64,000 nucleotides of DNA from Chitinophaga dinghuensis (lineage in GTDB: Bacteria; Bacteroidota; Bacteroidia; Chitinophagales; Chitinophagaceae): positions 372,001-436,000 of the forward strand of contig NZ_QLMA01000008.1 in the NCBI RefSeq assembly GCF_003259435.1, given 5' to 3'. The position numbers and the translations under genes are program-made. The notes under the pieces were generated by a model. It did no database searches. It had not been told where the DNA came from and saw only the letters and a list, made by a program, of their open reading frames with translations. Shown here piece by piece: positions 9,534-18,968 of this stretch. Each line of letters begins with the position of its first letter. The stretch's first letter is position 1.

Positions 9534-10949
9534 TTAGACGAGGATGGATTTAGGTTCCAGGTATTCTTCCAGGCCATAGGCTCCAAACTCCCGTCCAATA
9601 CCAGATTGCTTAAATCCTCCGAATGGCGCAAGCGGATCATGCTTAAAGCCGTTTACACATACTCTGCCGGCTTCAATCTGTGATGCGAGGCGTATAGCGC
9701 GACCCTCATCCGCAGCAGTAATATAGGCTGCCAGTCCATATGTAGTATCGTTAGCAATGCTAATAGCTTCCTCCTCATTTTCATATGGAATGATAGATAA
9801 TACAGGACCGAATATTTCCTCTTGTGCAATGCGCATGTTGTTTTTTACATCAGTAAACACGGTCGCTTTGACAAAGTTGCCATCTTCCAATCCTGCTGGT
9901 TTTCCCAGACCGCCGGTTAACAAGGTGGCGCCCTCTTCCAAACCCACTTGTATGTATTGCTGTACGCGGTCGAATTGTTTTCCGGAAACCATAGGGCCTA
10001 CATTGGTAGAATCGTTACCGGGGTTGCCTACTACTACCTGTTCAGCAGCCGCTTTAGCCAGTTGGTTTACCTCCTCCAGGCGAGACTTTGGTACCAGTAA
10101 ACGCGTAGGCGCCACACATGCCTGACCACTGTTCATATAAGCGCCAAATATTGCCATTGGGATGGCTTTTTCAAAATCAGCATCATCCAGGATGATGTTG
10201 GGCGATTTACCTCCCAGTTCCAATGTTACCCGTTTAACGGTATCCACAGCCGATTTAGCAATCAATTTACCAGTTACAGTAGAACCAGTAAAAGATATCT
10301 TGGCAATATCAGGATGGTTCGTAATGGCACTTCCTACTACATTACCTAATCCGTTTACCACATTAAATAAACCTTTAGGCAACCCTGCCTCATGAAAACA
10401 TTCCACCAGTACTTGTGTCTGCAATGCGCTCATTTCACTGGGCTTCACCACTACCGTACAACCGGCGGCGATAGCCGTTGCCACCTTATTACATATGAGA
10501 TTGTTGCTGGCATTCCAGGGAGTGATAATGCCTACAACTCCTACCGGCGTCAGTTGCACTAACGTATGGCCCGCTTTACGCTGGAACTCAAATGCCTGCA
10601 ATGTTTCTATCATACTGCTGAAAGAAGAGATCGCCATCTGTACGCTCATAGCACAAAATTGACGGGTACCGCCATATTCCTGGATCATTACCTCTGTCAG
10701 CTCTTTCTCCTTTTTACTTACAGCCGCCTGCAAATTTTCCAATAACTGTACGCGATCTGCTATACTGGACCTGGAAAACGATTTGAAAGCCTGCTTCGCA
10801 GCGGCAACTGCCTGTTGTACGTCTGTTTCATCTCCCAGCGTTACAACCCCTAATTGCTCATGATTGGTGGGATTGATCAGATCGAAAGTGGCTGAGCCAT
10901 GCAACGTAACAAATTCGCCGTTGATATAACCTTTATTGATACTTTTCAT
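9534..10949 (-). CDS. NAD(P)-dependent aldehyde dehydrogenase
   Basis: A 471-residue soluble aldehyde dehydrogenase that oxidises an aldehyde to the acid with NAD(P). Visible family features are TPWN (oxyanion Asn), the cofactor-binding FTGSTVTGK, the general base in LELGGKSP (Glu about 244) and the nucleophile in SGQACVAPTR (Cys about 278). It ends normally (PFGGFKQSGIG then the C-terminal tail). The frame is open to 10991, but the Met at 10949 (MKSINKGYINGEF) fits the usual start. It most resembles broad-specificity betaine-aldehyde or phenylacetaldehyde-type enzymes; the substrate cannot be fixed. The downstream AraC gene is a candidate regulator. Confidence 0.93.
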   Translation of the reverse strand: MKSINKGYINGEFVTLHGSATFDLINPTNHEQLGVVTLGDETDVQQAVAAAKQAFKSFSRSSIADRVQLLENLQAAVSKKEKELTEVMIQEYGGTRQFCAMSVQMAISSFSSMIETLQAFEFQRKAGHTLVQLTPVGVVGIITPWNASNNLICNKVATAIAAGCTVVVKPSEMSALQTQVLVECFHEAGLPKGLFNVVNGLGNVVGSAITNHPDIAKISFTGSTVTGKLIAKSAVDTVKRVTLELGGKSPNIILDDADFEKAIPMAIFGAYMNSGQACVAPTRLLVPKSRLEEVNQLAKAAAEQVVVGNPGNDSTNVGPMVSGKQFDRVQQYIQVGLEEGATLLTGGLGKPAGLEDGNFVKATVFTDVKNNMRIAQEEIFGPVLSIIPYENEEEAISIANDTTYGLAAYITAADEGRAIRLASQIEAGRVCVNGFKHDPLAPFGGFKQSGIGREFGAYGLEEYLEPKSILV

Positions 10950-11046
10950 ATACTTTGTTTTTACAGTACAAATGTCCGGCAACATCTTCACTTCCTCTTT
11001 GCTGCATAGCTCAAAGTTGTTTTGTTGTATGGCTCAGCCATTTCCC

Positions 11047-13428
11047 CTAATTGGCTCTGCTTCTTTCCTCTTCGTTCCCGAACGCTCTCTGTTTAAAGGT
11101 CTTGATATTCTTACCCAGCTTATAACTCAGGGCAACACGGAAGCCTCTGGAATCTCCGTAACTGCGTACGGTATTTTTAATACCATTGGAATAGTAAGAG
11201 ATCAGTGGGCGCTGTGCATTGAGAAGATCTTCTCCTGTCAGCGTTACAGAGAATTTTTTATTGGCCAGTAGGAACTTCATAGAAACATCCAGGATATGCA
11301 ATGTAGAGATCTGGAAGATCTGATAACGGCCAGGTAATTGTAACGCATAATTGATACCGAGGAAAACAGTTTTGGAGGAGTTGAGGGTGAAATCGTTATT
11401 GGTGTAGCAGTAGCCGTTATAGCCATCAGTAGATTGAATGATGCCTGTTTTCGAGGTTACATGCTGGTAGTTTACATTGAAACCTGTAGCACTATTCCAC
11501 CATGACAATTTATTAAAATTGTAATACGTGGAAAATCCTATCTGGTAAGTATTGGCATAGTTCATCGGCGTTTGTCTGGTAACATTGGTGACGCTATCCA
11601 CGATGGATAATGCCTGACCGAAATCGGTTACCCTGGAATAGTATACTGAATTCACCCAGTTTTGATTTTTCACGTAAGAGAGCTCCAGGTTATCAATGTA
11701 GGAAGGTTTTAAGAATGGATTCCCTTCTGAATAGAAATAAGGACTGGTGCGGATCACAAATGGATTCAGGTAATCAAAATCTGGTCTGCGTATTCTGCGG
11801 CTGTAGTTAAAAGAGAACGTATTATTCGCATCCGGCTCATAGGTGATATATGCCGTCGGGAACAGTTTAATATAGTCATTTGCGTTAGTCTGATTCAAAT
11901 TGAGGCTGTAACCTTTTGTTTGTGTGGCTTCTATACGCAGACCGACTTGTGTCTCCCAATAATTATTTATTTTCTTACCTGCAGAAAAGTAAATTGCTTC
12001 GTTGTACTCTTTGTAATTGAATACATTCGACTGACCTGTATTCAAAACGGGGCCACCTGTTTGAAGGTCATATACCACCAAATCATTATTGGTATTGGTG
12101 TATGAGGCTTTAGCGCCTACATTCACATTGGCCCATTTATAAGGCAGGGAGATATCCGCTTTACCGGAGAGGTTATGTATTTTATTGATATTGGAATTCG
12201 TGGCAGCGAAGTAACTACCAGGGATCACGCCTTTATGCTGATCCAGTTCATTTCCGGAATATAAGCGAAAATCTTTCTTCTGATAACTGAAGTAGTCGAA
12301 GTCGATCGTCACTTTCCGGTCCATGGAATCCAGCGCAATGGCATGATGCCAGTTTACCGCATTCATAGCTGGTTTATTAGCGCCATTTACATCCGAAGCA
12401 ATATAACTTGTGTTATCCTGACCAATACGGCTCGTAAAAGGTTGATTACTGAAGTTCTTGTCAGTAAAGCTTCCCAGGTATTTCACACCGGTAGACCATT
12501 TATCGGAAATCTTATAATCGATACCTAAACCGGTACTCAGCACATCGCTTTGCGATTTATTTTTCACCTGTTGGTTCCATTGTTCATGGGTATAGAATAT
12601 CTGTCCATCAGAGGTGGTCAATAATTTTTCTTTCCCTTTATTCACGGATACCTGTAGCGCGAGGCGGGAATGATTATAATTGAACAAACCTTGTACACTG
12701 CCGCTAGCATAGGTTCTCTGGTTATAGGTAGTGCCGATGGTGGCATCCCAGGTATTAGCTTTTGCGCGTTTCAGCTTAATATTGATCAGGCCACTGTTGC
12801 CTTCTGCATCGTATTGGGCAGGGGGCGCCGTGATCACCTCAATACTCTTGATATTATCCGCAGGAATGGTTTTCAGGAAAGTGGCCAGGTCTTCCTGCGA
12901 CATCCTTTGCAGTCGGTCATCTATCATTACCAGCACTTCTCCTTTTCCCACAATGGAGATATTTTCTTGTTGTACTCTCACCCCAGGAGTGGCCTTCAGC
13001 GCATCTAAAGCGGTACCGCCTGTAGGCATCACTGCATTTTCCACATTAAATACCAGTCGGTCTACCCGCTGCTCCACCAGCTTCTTCCGGGAAGCAACGG
13101 TTACACCCTGCAACGTGGTTTCCTCCTTGATTTCAATGAGGCCCAGATCCAGGTCCTTGTTCAGTACCACTTCCCTGCTCAGGCATTCCTTCCCGAATTG
13201 CTTCATCAGCAGTCGGTACTGCCCTTTCTCCGCTTTAATAGCAAAGCGGCCCAGGGTATCTGTCAGCATTTGCTGTACAGGGATACTATCCTGCTTCATT
13301 AAACCCACATACATAAATGCCATAGGCTCTTTACGCTGATTCAGGATAAGTCCTTTAATGGAGTATTGTTGGCCAAATACATAGGTAACAGATAAGATTG
13401 CCAGCAGTAACAAGGTGATTCGCTTCAT
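11047..13428 (-). CDS. TonB-dependent outer-membrane receptor (OMP_b-brl_3 family)
   Basis: An outer-membrane beta-barrel receptor of 793 residues. It has a signal peptide (MKRITLLLLAILSVTYVFGQ), an N-terminal carboxypeptidase-regulatory-like domain (about 25-95), a plug-like domain (GTALDALKATPGV to PPAQYDAEGNSGLINI) and a barrel with the family signature RRPDFDYLNPFV then EGNPFLKPSYIDNLELSY. There is no STN domain and no SusD partner, so it is not a SusC. The frame is open to 13494; the Met at 13428 directly precedes the signal peptide. It is divergent from the LytS/LytTR pair (111 bases apart), which suggests control by that pair. It is a paralog of the receptor inside the NRPS operon (46957-49353). 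The ligand is unknown. Confidence 0.9.
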   Translation of the reverse strand: MKRITLLLLAILSVTYVFGQQYSIKGLILNQRKEPMAFMYVGLMKQDSIPVQQMLTDTLGRFAIKAEKGQYRLLMKQFGKECLSREVVLNKDLDLGLIEIKEETTLQGVTVASRKKLVEQRVDRLVFNVENAVMPTGGTALDALKATPGVRVQQENISIVGKGEVLVMIDDRLQRMSQEDLATFLKTIPADNIKSIEVITAPPAQYDAEGNSGLINIKLKRAKANTWDATIGTTYNQRTYASGSVQGLFNYNHSRLALQVSVNKGKEKLLTTSDGQIFYTHEQWNQQVKNKSQSDVLSTGLGIDYKISDKWSTGVKYLGSFTDKNFSNQPFTSRIGQDNTSYIASDVNGANKPAMNAVNWHHAIALDSMDRKVTIDFDYFSYQKKDFRLYSGNELDQHKGVIPGSYFAATNSNINKIHNLSGKADISLPYKWANVNVGAKASYTNTNNDLVVYDLQTGGPVLNTGQSNVFNYKEYNEAIYFSAGKKINNYWETQVGLRIEATQTKGYSLNLNQTNANDYIKLFPTAYITYEPDANNTFSFNYSRRIRRPDFDYLNPFVIRTSPYFYSEGNPFLKPSYIDNLELSYVKNQNWVNSVYYSRVTDFGQALSIVDSVTNVTRQTPMNYANTYQIGFSTYYNFNKLSWWNSATGFNVNYQHVTSKTGIIQSTDGYNGYCYTNNDFTLNSSKTVFLGINYALQLPGRYQIFQISTLHILDVSMKFLLANKKFSVTLTGEDLLNAQRPLISYYSNGIKNTVRSYGDSRGFRVALSYKLGKNIKTFKQRAFGNEEERSRAN

Positions 13429-13539
13429 ATTTCGTGAATTAAGTAGACCACAAAACTCTATGGAATAAATACCTTTTACCACTTTTATCGACAAACCCCC
13501 GCCGTTTTTCTACGAACCCGGATCAACATCTTTTTGAAA

Positions 13540-14595
13540 ATGAATAGCTTTGTAAAAAATGATGCAATGCTTTATAAGGGGACGTTATCAAGGAAAAAAG
13601 AGGTGATCATCCATGGGATATTCTGGCTGCTCAGCGCCTATTTTACTTTTGTGAAGAACCCGATGCAGACCCAGTTTTCTAAGCCTGACCTGTTTTACAG
13701 CACCTATGTGGTGGTATTTATTGCGACCTTCTATTTTCATTATTTAATCGTAATGAAACAGGTATTCAAGTCGTCTTTCCAATGGAAGAAGCTGGTGGCA
13801 GGGATCTTCATTTCCTATTTGTTCTTCACCGCCATGCGATGGCTTACAGAGCAGGTCATTACGGACCTCCTGTTTGGAAGAATAAACTATACCTATCCCA
13901 CCTTCCTCAACTATATGTTCGACAACCTGCAATACAGCAGTACGCCCATCATTTTCAGTTCCTTTCTCTGGTGGGGCATTTATTTTATTCGTTTGTTGGA
14001 GTATAATAAAGCCATCCTGGAAGAAAACAAGAATACGGAGATTAAATTCCTGAAGGCGCAGATTAATCCGCATTTCGTCTTTAATACCCTGAATAATATC
14101 TATTCCATGGTTTATTTTCAATCTGATAAATCCTTACCGGCGATTGAAAAACTGAGCCAGGTCATGCGATTCACCACCTATGAGTCACAGAAAGAAAAGA
14201 TTTACCTTTCAGATGAAATCAATTATATCAAAGCTTATATTGAACTGGAGCAGCTAAGACACCAGGAAACGGAGTTCGTCAATTTCATCAGCGAAGTAGA
14301 GAATGACTTCATAGAAATCCCGCCCTATGTGCTTTCCCCGCTGGTGGAGAACGCATTGAAACATGGCGCCACTTCCAGGGAAAATCCTATAGACATCCGA
14401 CTGACCGCCAATAAGCAACAGCTTACTTTCAAAATAAAAAATGAAATTGGCACACAGAAGAAGGATAAACTGGGAGGAATCGGATTAGATAATCTGAAAA
14501 GACGACTGGAAATCCATTATCCCAATGGGCATCAACTACAGCTCACCCAGGCACAAAACCATTTCACCGCTGAACTTTTAATACACCTGTCATGA
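13540..14595 (+). CDS. LytS/YehU-family sensor histidine kinase
   Basis: A 351-residue membrane histidine kinase. The N-terminal half has about four hydrophobic segments (for example LFYSTYVVVFIATFYFHYLI). The kinase core has the His_kinase motif QINPHFVFNTLNNIYSM with the phospho-accepting His, then the ATP-binding box VLSPLVENALKHG and GGIGLDNLKRRL. I used the ATG at 13540; a TTG two codons earlier is unlikely. The last bases overlap the response-regulator start (ATGA), so the two are translationally coupled. The pair is divergent from a TonB-dependent receptor and probably controls it. The periplasmic sensor part is too small to predict a signal. Confidence 0.93.
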   Translation: MNSFVKNDAMLYKGTLSRKKEVIIHGIFWLLSAYFTFVKNPMQTQFSKPDLFYSTYVVVFIATFYFHYLIVMKQVFKSSFQWKKLVAGIFISYLFFTAMRWLTEQVITDLLFGRINYTYPTFLNYMFDNLQYSSTPIIFSSFLWWGIYFIRLLEYNKAILEENKNTEIKFLKAQINPHFVFNTLNNIYSMVYFQSDKSLPAIEKLSQVMRFTTYESQKEKIYLSDEINYIKAYIELEQLRHQETEFVNFISEVENDFIEIPPYVLSPLVENALKHGATSRENPIDIRLTANKQQLTFKIKNEIGTQKKDKLGGIGLDNLKRRLEIHYPNGHQLQLTQAQNHFTAELLIHLS

Positions 14596-15290
14596 AGAAT
14601 AAAATAAATTGTATCATACTGGACGATGAGCCTTTTGCAGTGAAACTAATAGCCGACTATGCCTCCAAAGTTCCGCAGCTACAGGTATTGTATGCCGACA
14701 GCGATGTATTCAAAGCCATCGAGGTACTGAAGCGCGAATCAGTAGATCTCATCTTCCTGGATATTCAAATGCCTCAACTGACAGGTATTGAACTGATGCA
14801 GCTATTCAATCAGCAACATAATTTCATCATCACTTCTGCTTATCCGCAATATGCACTGGATGCATACCAGTTTCATGTGATTGATTTTTTGCTGAAACCA
14901 GTCACTTTTAATCGGTTTTTTCAGAGTATTGAAAAGTATAACCGCTGGCAGCAAACTTTTCAGTCCAACGACACGAATGATTTCCTGTTTGTAAAAGCAG
15001 ACCGCAAACATTATAAAATAGCGCCAGATTCCATTCTGTATATAGAAGGCTTGAAAGACTATATTCGTATACATACCCAGGAAGAGAAAATAATGGTGTT
15101 GGAGAATATGAAAGATATCCTGGAAAAGCTGCCGCAGAAACAGTTTGTACGTATCCATCGTTCTTACATTATCCCTCTGGATAAGATAAAAGTGATAGAA
15201 GGCAATCAGATCCAGCTCACTGATGGCACCTATTTACCAATTGGAGAAACGTATCGTAAGCTGGTAAATGAATGGGTGGACAGGAAATAA
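14592..15290 (+). CDS. LytTR-family response regulator
   Basis: A 232-residue response regulator and partner of the kinase it overlaps by 4 bases. The receiver domain (1-120) has acidic residues DDE near residue 11, the phosphorylated Asp57 in DLIFLDIQMP, and K102 in FLLKPVTF. The C-terminal LytTR DNA-binding domain (about 135-230) shows FLFVKADRKHYKI, ILYIEGLKDYIRIHT and FVRIHRSYIIPLDKI. It should bind direct repeats upstream of its targets; I could not find a convincing LytTR site pair in the 111 bases between the kinase and receptor genes. It ends 10 bases from the convergent pfkB gene with no clear terminator. Confidence 0.95.
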   Translation: MKNKINCIILDDEPFAVKLIADYASKVPQLQVLYADSDVFKAIEVLKRESVDLIFLDIQMPQLTGIELMQLFNQQHNFIITSAYPQYALDAYQFHVIDFLLKPVTFNRFFQSIEKYNRWQQTFQSNDTNDFLFVKADRKHYKIAPDSILYIEGLKDYIRIHTQEEKIMVLENMKDILEKLPQKQFVRIHRSYIIPLDKIKVIEGNQIQLTDGTYLPIGETYRKLVNEWVDRK

Positions 15291-15300
15291 ATAGTTTGAT

Positions 15301-16242
15301 TTAACATTTCCCGGGATCGGCCTGGCGCATATTCTTATACAAGAACCGGACATCTTCCGGTTTGAACAGGGCAGTACCTGGATTCAATGTAGCGGCCGTT
15401 CCACAAGCCACGCCAAACCGGACAGCCGCCACGATGTCTTCTCCCTGCGAAAGTTGGTATACAATTCCTGCCACCATACAATCCCCTGCCCCCACAGTAC
15501 TGTTGCATCTGACTGTAGGGGCTGCAATGGTATGTACAATTTTATCCGTAACAACCAAAGCGCCTGCTGCCCCTAAAGAGACCACTACTATCTCACATTT
15601 CCCACTGTTAATGACTTCCTTAGCCGCCGCTACCACTTCATTTCCGCATAATGATTCCTTTCCAACCAGGTAACTCAACTCCGACAAGTTAGGCTTTATC
15701 AGGTAGACACCTGTATCCACAGCAGCTTTCAAAGCCGCTCCTGAAGTATCTACGATACATTTTATTCCCCGCCCTTTTGCAATAGCGGCTGCTGTACCGT
15801 AAATAGAAGCTGGCGCGCCAGCAGGAAGGCTTCCACTTACCACCAGCCAGGTTGTCTCCATATGACGAATGACCTCCAGGCATTGGTCAAATTCCTGTGG
15901 ACTAACCATCGGCCCTGGCATACCAAAACGATATTGTAAGCCCGTAGACTTATCCAATACAATCAGGTTTTCCCGTGTATGAGAGGAAATAGGGACCATG
16001 ATAAAGGGGATTGCTTCCATATCCAGTAAGGAATTAAAAAAATTCCCGGAATATCCTCCTGCTAGATAAACAGCCGTAGCCTCTCCTTGCAACTTTTTGA
16101 TTGCTCTTGCAACATTCACCCCACCACCGCCAGGCTCAAAAACAGGCATAGAACAGCTTAATTTTTTCTCCGGGGCCAAAGCAGGAATGATAACGCTTTT
16201 ATCAATAGCCGGGTTAAAGGTGACTGTAGTGATAAGTGACAT
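15301..16242 (-). CDS. pfkB: PfkB-type 6-phosphofructokinase / hexose-phosphate kinase
   Basis: A 313-residue ribokinase-family sugar-phosphate kinase. It closely follows the E. coli PfkB layout: VFEPGGGGVNVARAI substrate loop (residue 35 on), QYRFGMPGP, VVSLGAAGAL, then the nucleotide/catalytic motif STVGAGDCMVAG with the base Asp, and RFGVACGTAATLN. The likely reaction is fructose-6-phosphate to fructose-1,6-bisphosphate with ATP; 1-phosphofructokinase or tagatose-6-phosphate kinase activity is possible because the subfamilies share these motifs. It is divergent from a universal stress protein gene, a pairing typical of low-oxygen or stress regulons. The shared 192-base region holds a candidate regulator site. 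Confidence 0.88.
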   Translation of the reverse strand: MSLITTVTFNPAIDKSVIIPALAPEKKLSCSMPVFEPGGGGVNVARAIKKLQGEATAVYLAGGYSGNFFNSLLDMEAIPFIMVPISSHTRENLIVLDKSTGLQYRFGMPGPMVSPQEFDQCLEVIRHMETTWLVVSGSLPAGAPASIYGTAAAIAKGRGIKCIVDTSGAALKAAVDTGVYLIKPNLSELSYLVGKESLCGNEVVAAAKEVINSGKCEIVVVSLGAAGALVVTDKIVHTIAAPTVRCNSTVGAGDCMVAGIVYQLSQGEDIVAAVRFGVACGTAATLNPGTALFKPEDVRFLYKNMRQADPGKC

Positions 16243-16371
16243 GGCAGCGAATGTTAAGATGTGGTAAAACTTAGCTCAAAGGTACTAATGAGGCGCCGCA
16301 TGGGTGGTGTCTTCCGTCATTACCTTCTATGATTATTATCAGGTATTTCACCTCTGTTTATCAGCCATTCA

Positions 16372-16416
16372 ACTGACAATTATCATAGTCAATTAGCGAC
16401 TGCCGGTCTAATTTTA
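16372..16416 (+). promoter_or_regulatory. Candidate Crp/Fnr-type operator and TAnnTTTG-like promoter element
   Basis: An inverted repeat ACTGAC-N10-GTCAAT (16372-16393, 5 of 6 bases paired) lies about 27 bases upstream of TAATTTTA (16409-16416), which is one base off the Bacteroidetes -7 element TAnnTTTG. No TTG was found at -33. The repeat centre would sit about 40 bases before the likely transcript start, the spacing of class II activators. The site is in the divergent pfkB/universal stress protein gap. The assignment is inference from position and symmetry. Confidence 0.4.
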
Positions 16417-16434
16417 CATCAAAGAATTGCTATT

Positions 16435-17256
16435 ATGGAAAAGATTCTATTCATTACAGATGCAATGGCTATAAACCCCCAGGCGCTTGACTTTGCCATG
16501 TTCCTTTGTAATCTTACCCACTCAAAACTAACAGGTATCTTTCTGGAAAATCTTGAGTATGAAGGCAGACCTTTAACGATGCTACAAGCGGAAGCAAACT
16601 CGCCCGCTAATTCCATTGATGATATAAAAAGTAACTGCTGTGAAGAAGGTATCCAACAATTCAGAACCGCATGTGCAAGCAGAGGAATACCTGCTGTTGT
16701 TCACCGCGACAGAGGTCTCCCAATGGATGAGATTATCAGGGAGAGCAAATATGCAGATCTACTGCTGGTGGATGCTGCCTTATCCTTTGCCAGTCAACCG
16801 GAGCCCATACCCACACGATTTGTAAGAGATATACTGACAGATGCAGCTTGCCCCGTCATTATCACACCAGTTGGCTTCGAAGGGATTGAGCAAATTATTT
16901 TCGCGTATGATGGGCATCCTTCCTCCATGTTGGCGATGAAACAATTTACGCATCTGTTTCCACAATTATCTCAGCAACCTGTTAATGTAATTACTGTAAA
17001 CAGTGAGCACCGCATCTCGGCAGGAGAAAAGAACAGATTGAAAGAATGGTTACTGGACCATTACAACAATATTGTATTTACAGAAAGGGAGGGCGTCATT
17101 AAGACGGAATTACTGGAATATGTATTAAATAAGAAGAACGCTTTTCTAGTGATGGGATCTTATGGTAGAAGTACTATTTCCAACATGCTGAAATCCAGCC
17201 ATGCCACACCGATCATCCGAATGACTAACCAGCCGGTGTTCATATCGCACAGTTGA
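16435..17256 (+). CDS. Universal stress protein (tandem UspA-like)
   Basis: A 273-residue cytoplasmic protein of the UspA superfamily. The length corresponds to two Usp folds. The first starts at MEKILFITDAMAINPQALDFA and the second near GFEGIEQIIFAYDG. The C-terminal nucleotide loop GSYGRSTISNMLKSS is a variant of the G-2x-G-9x-G(S/T) motif; the first copy lacks a clear loop. Proteins of this type modulate stress or low-oxygen survival, with no defined reaction. It shares an upstream region with divergent pfkB, so the two are probably co-regulated. Confidence 0.85.
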   Translation: MEKILFITDAMAINPQALDFAMFLCNLTHSKLTGIFLENLEYEGRPLTMLQAEANSPANSIDDIKSNCCEEGIQQFRTACASRGIPAVVHRDRGLPMDEIIRESKYADLLLVDAALSFASQPEPIPTRFVRDILTDAACPVIITPVGFEGIEQIIFAYDGHPSSMLAMKQFTHLFPQLSQQPVNVITVNSEHRISAGEKNRLKEWLLDHYNNIVFTEREGVIKTELLEYVLNKKNAFLVMGSYGRSTISNMLKSSHATPIIRMTNQPVFISHS

Positions 17257-17358
17257 GGACAGAGAATAAAAAAGTCGCCTACATTTCGTGTATGCGGTTA
17301 AGTTAGATGACGGTATTTTCCAAGCGCGCGTCTTCTTTAATTTCACAAAGGCTTGCAC

Positions 17359-17391
17359 AAAAAAGCCCCATCTCGAAAAGAGATGGGGCTT
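17359..17391 (-). terminator. Rho-independent terminator of the second SusC/SusD operon
   Basis: A perfect 12-bp stem (17363-17374 with 17380-17391, core AGCCCCATCTC) closes a 5-base loop. On the minus strand it is followed at once by a run of T (A at 17359-17364 on the plus strand). It lies 25 bases after the susD stop at 17416. Confidence 0.92.
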
Positions 17392-17415
17392 GACGATTCA
17401 TATAAGGACAGGCAT

Positions 17416-18957
17416 CTACTTAAGCAACCACATTATTTGATTGGCGTCATCAAATCCGCCATACTGTGCATTCACCGCACTGTTTACATTATCTGAGTTG
17501 TAATCCAGCTCTTTCTGTGGATACATCCATCTTACCGGCATGGCGTTAGCGGGCGTATTCATGTTGGTAGCCGCTTTCAGCGTAAATGCAGGATAACCGG
17601 TACGTCTGTTTTCATACCAGGCGTTGAAGTCGGAGTTCTGGAAGAAACCGGCAATATATTTCTGTGTAATGATCTGTTTGATCTGATTTTCCGCAGTACC
17701 GGCGAGTGTCACCGTAGCAGGAAACGCATTAATATAGGCATCATCCATTACCATTCCGTGTGCATAGGATGCAGGCGTATATTTCACCAGGAAATTCATA
17801 TGACTTTTGATACCATTTGCATAGTAAGTCTGTGCATCTGTGCCTGTAATCCAGCCACGTACCGCTGCTTCAGCGAGGATGAACTGCACATCCCAATAGT
17901 TCAGTAAGCCTACTGGTTCCGCATTAAACAACTCTTCATAACGTTTATTTACGGCACAGGAATTACCCGCTTTCTTATTGGTAACAATCGTTCCCAATTC
18001 ATCCGCAGGATCAATACCGAGATAAGCATTGTAATCTGAAGCAGTTTTGCCAGCAGAAATCTGAGCAGGAGAAGGTTCTGCCATATAGAACAAACGCTTA
18101 TCCTGAGAAGCTTTCATAGGATCGAGCAGGTAGCTGGACAGCACCGGATAATCCAGGAAAGAGTTGATCTGCGCAGGAGTACTGCTCCATGGATAGCAAT
18201 AACCAGCAGAAGCCGTATAGGTTACTGCAAAGTTATCGTTGAAATCCCTCATCAACGGACGCGCCGCTACCGCTTTGAACCGGTTGATTACATCCAGGTC
18301 TTTATCGGTTGTTTTCTTATAAAGATTAATCAGTACATACAACTGGAAGCTGTTGGCCAGTCTTCTCCATTTGTCTACATTTCCCTGGTAAATGAAATCG
18401 CCCGTAAAGTTTACGCCTTTAGACAATAGTTGATCTGCCTGATCCAGTTCATTCAGGATACCGAGGAATACATCTTTCTGGGTATCATACTTTGCTTTGA
18501 TAACGCCTGATGAGCCCTGAATAGCCTGGCTGTAAGGGATATCTCCTACCTGCATGGTGGTTTGGAAGAACTGCCACGCGCGGATAAAGTGACCAAAACC
18601 TTCAAAGGTATTTTTAAGATCGGCGGTACTGGCATTTTTGATCATTGGATCTACATCGCGGAGTACCAGTAATCTCGCAAAATCGACTCTTGTCAGTTTA
18701 TTGTACTGGTATTCGCTCATCAACTCTGTCCAACTGATATATTTACCCAATGTAAATGGCTGACGGAATCCGGTACCTTGAGAGATATCTTTGGACGTAA
18801 CGGAAGTGAGGATATTGGTAGCCAGCCATTCCGATGCAGCTGTGGAAGGCTTATCGGGATTGGTATTGATTTTATCAAACTTTTTGGTACAGCTACTGAA
18901 GCCCAAACCGGCTATCAGTGTGGCAATTACAGCTTTTTTTGAAATATGCTTAGTCAT
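17416..18957 (-). CDS. SusD/RagB-like nutrient-binding lipoprotein (SusD-like_2 type)
   Basis: A 513-residue SusD homolog of the subfamily with the N-terminal motif FDKINTNPDKP (residue 28 on). The leader ends in lipobox GFSSC (Cys 23). Helical TPR-like parts are seen at FGHFIRAWQFFQTTMQVGDIP and around ILAEAAVRGWI. The C-terminus carries FNAWYENRRTGYP, shared by this group. It starts 11 bases after the susC stop and closes the two-gene minus-strand operon, followed by a strong terminator. It should cap the SusC at 18969-22340. The GH3 enzyme divergently encoded in the locus points to a beta-linked glycan ligand. Confidence 0.94.
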   Translation of the reverse strand: MTKHISKKAVIATLIAGLGFSSCTKKFDKINTNPDKPSTAASEWLATNILTSVTSKDISQGTGFRQPFTLGKYISWTELMSEYQYNKLTRVDFARLLVLRDVDPMIKNASTADLKNTFEGFGHFIRAWQFFQTTMQVGDIPYSQAIQGSSGVIKAKYDTQKDVFLGILNELDQADQLLSKGVNFTGDFIYQGNVDKWRRLANSFQLYVLINLYKKTTDKDLDVINRFKAVAARPLMRDFNDNFAVTYTASAGYCYPWSSTPAQINSFLDYPVLSSYLLDPMKASQDKRLFYMAEPSPAQISAGKTASDYNAYLGIDPADELGTIVTNKKAGNSCAVNKRYEELFNAEPVGLLNYWDVQFILAEAAVRGWITGTDAQTYYANGIKSHMNFLVKYTPASYAHGMVMDDAYINAFPATVTLAGTAENQIKQIITQKYIAGFFQNSDFNAWYENRRTGYPAFTLKAATNMNTPANAMPVRWMYPQKELDYNSDNVNSAVNAQYGGFDDANQIMWLLK

Positions 18958-18968
18958 GTTAGTCTATT

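Noticed and set aside
13429..13539. LytTR operator pair between kinase and receptor genes
   Set aside because: No convincing pair of direct repeats with the usual spacing was found in this gap.
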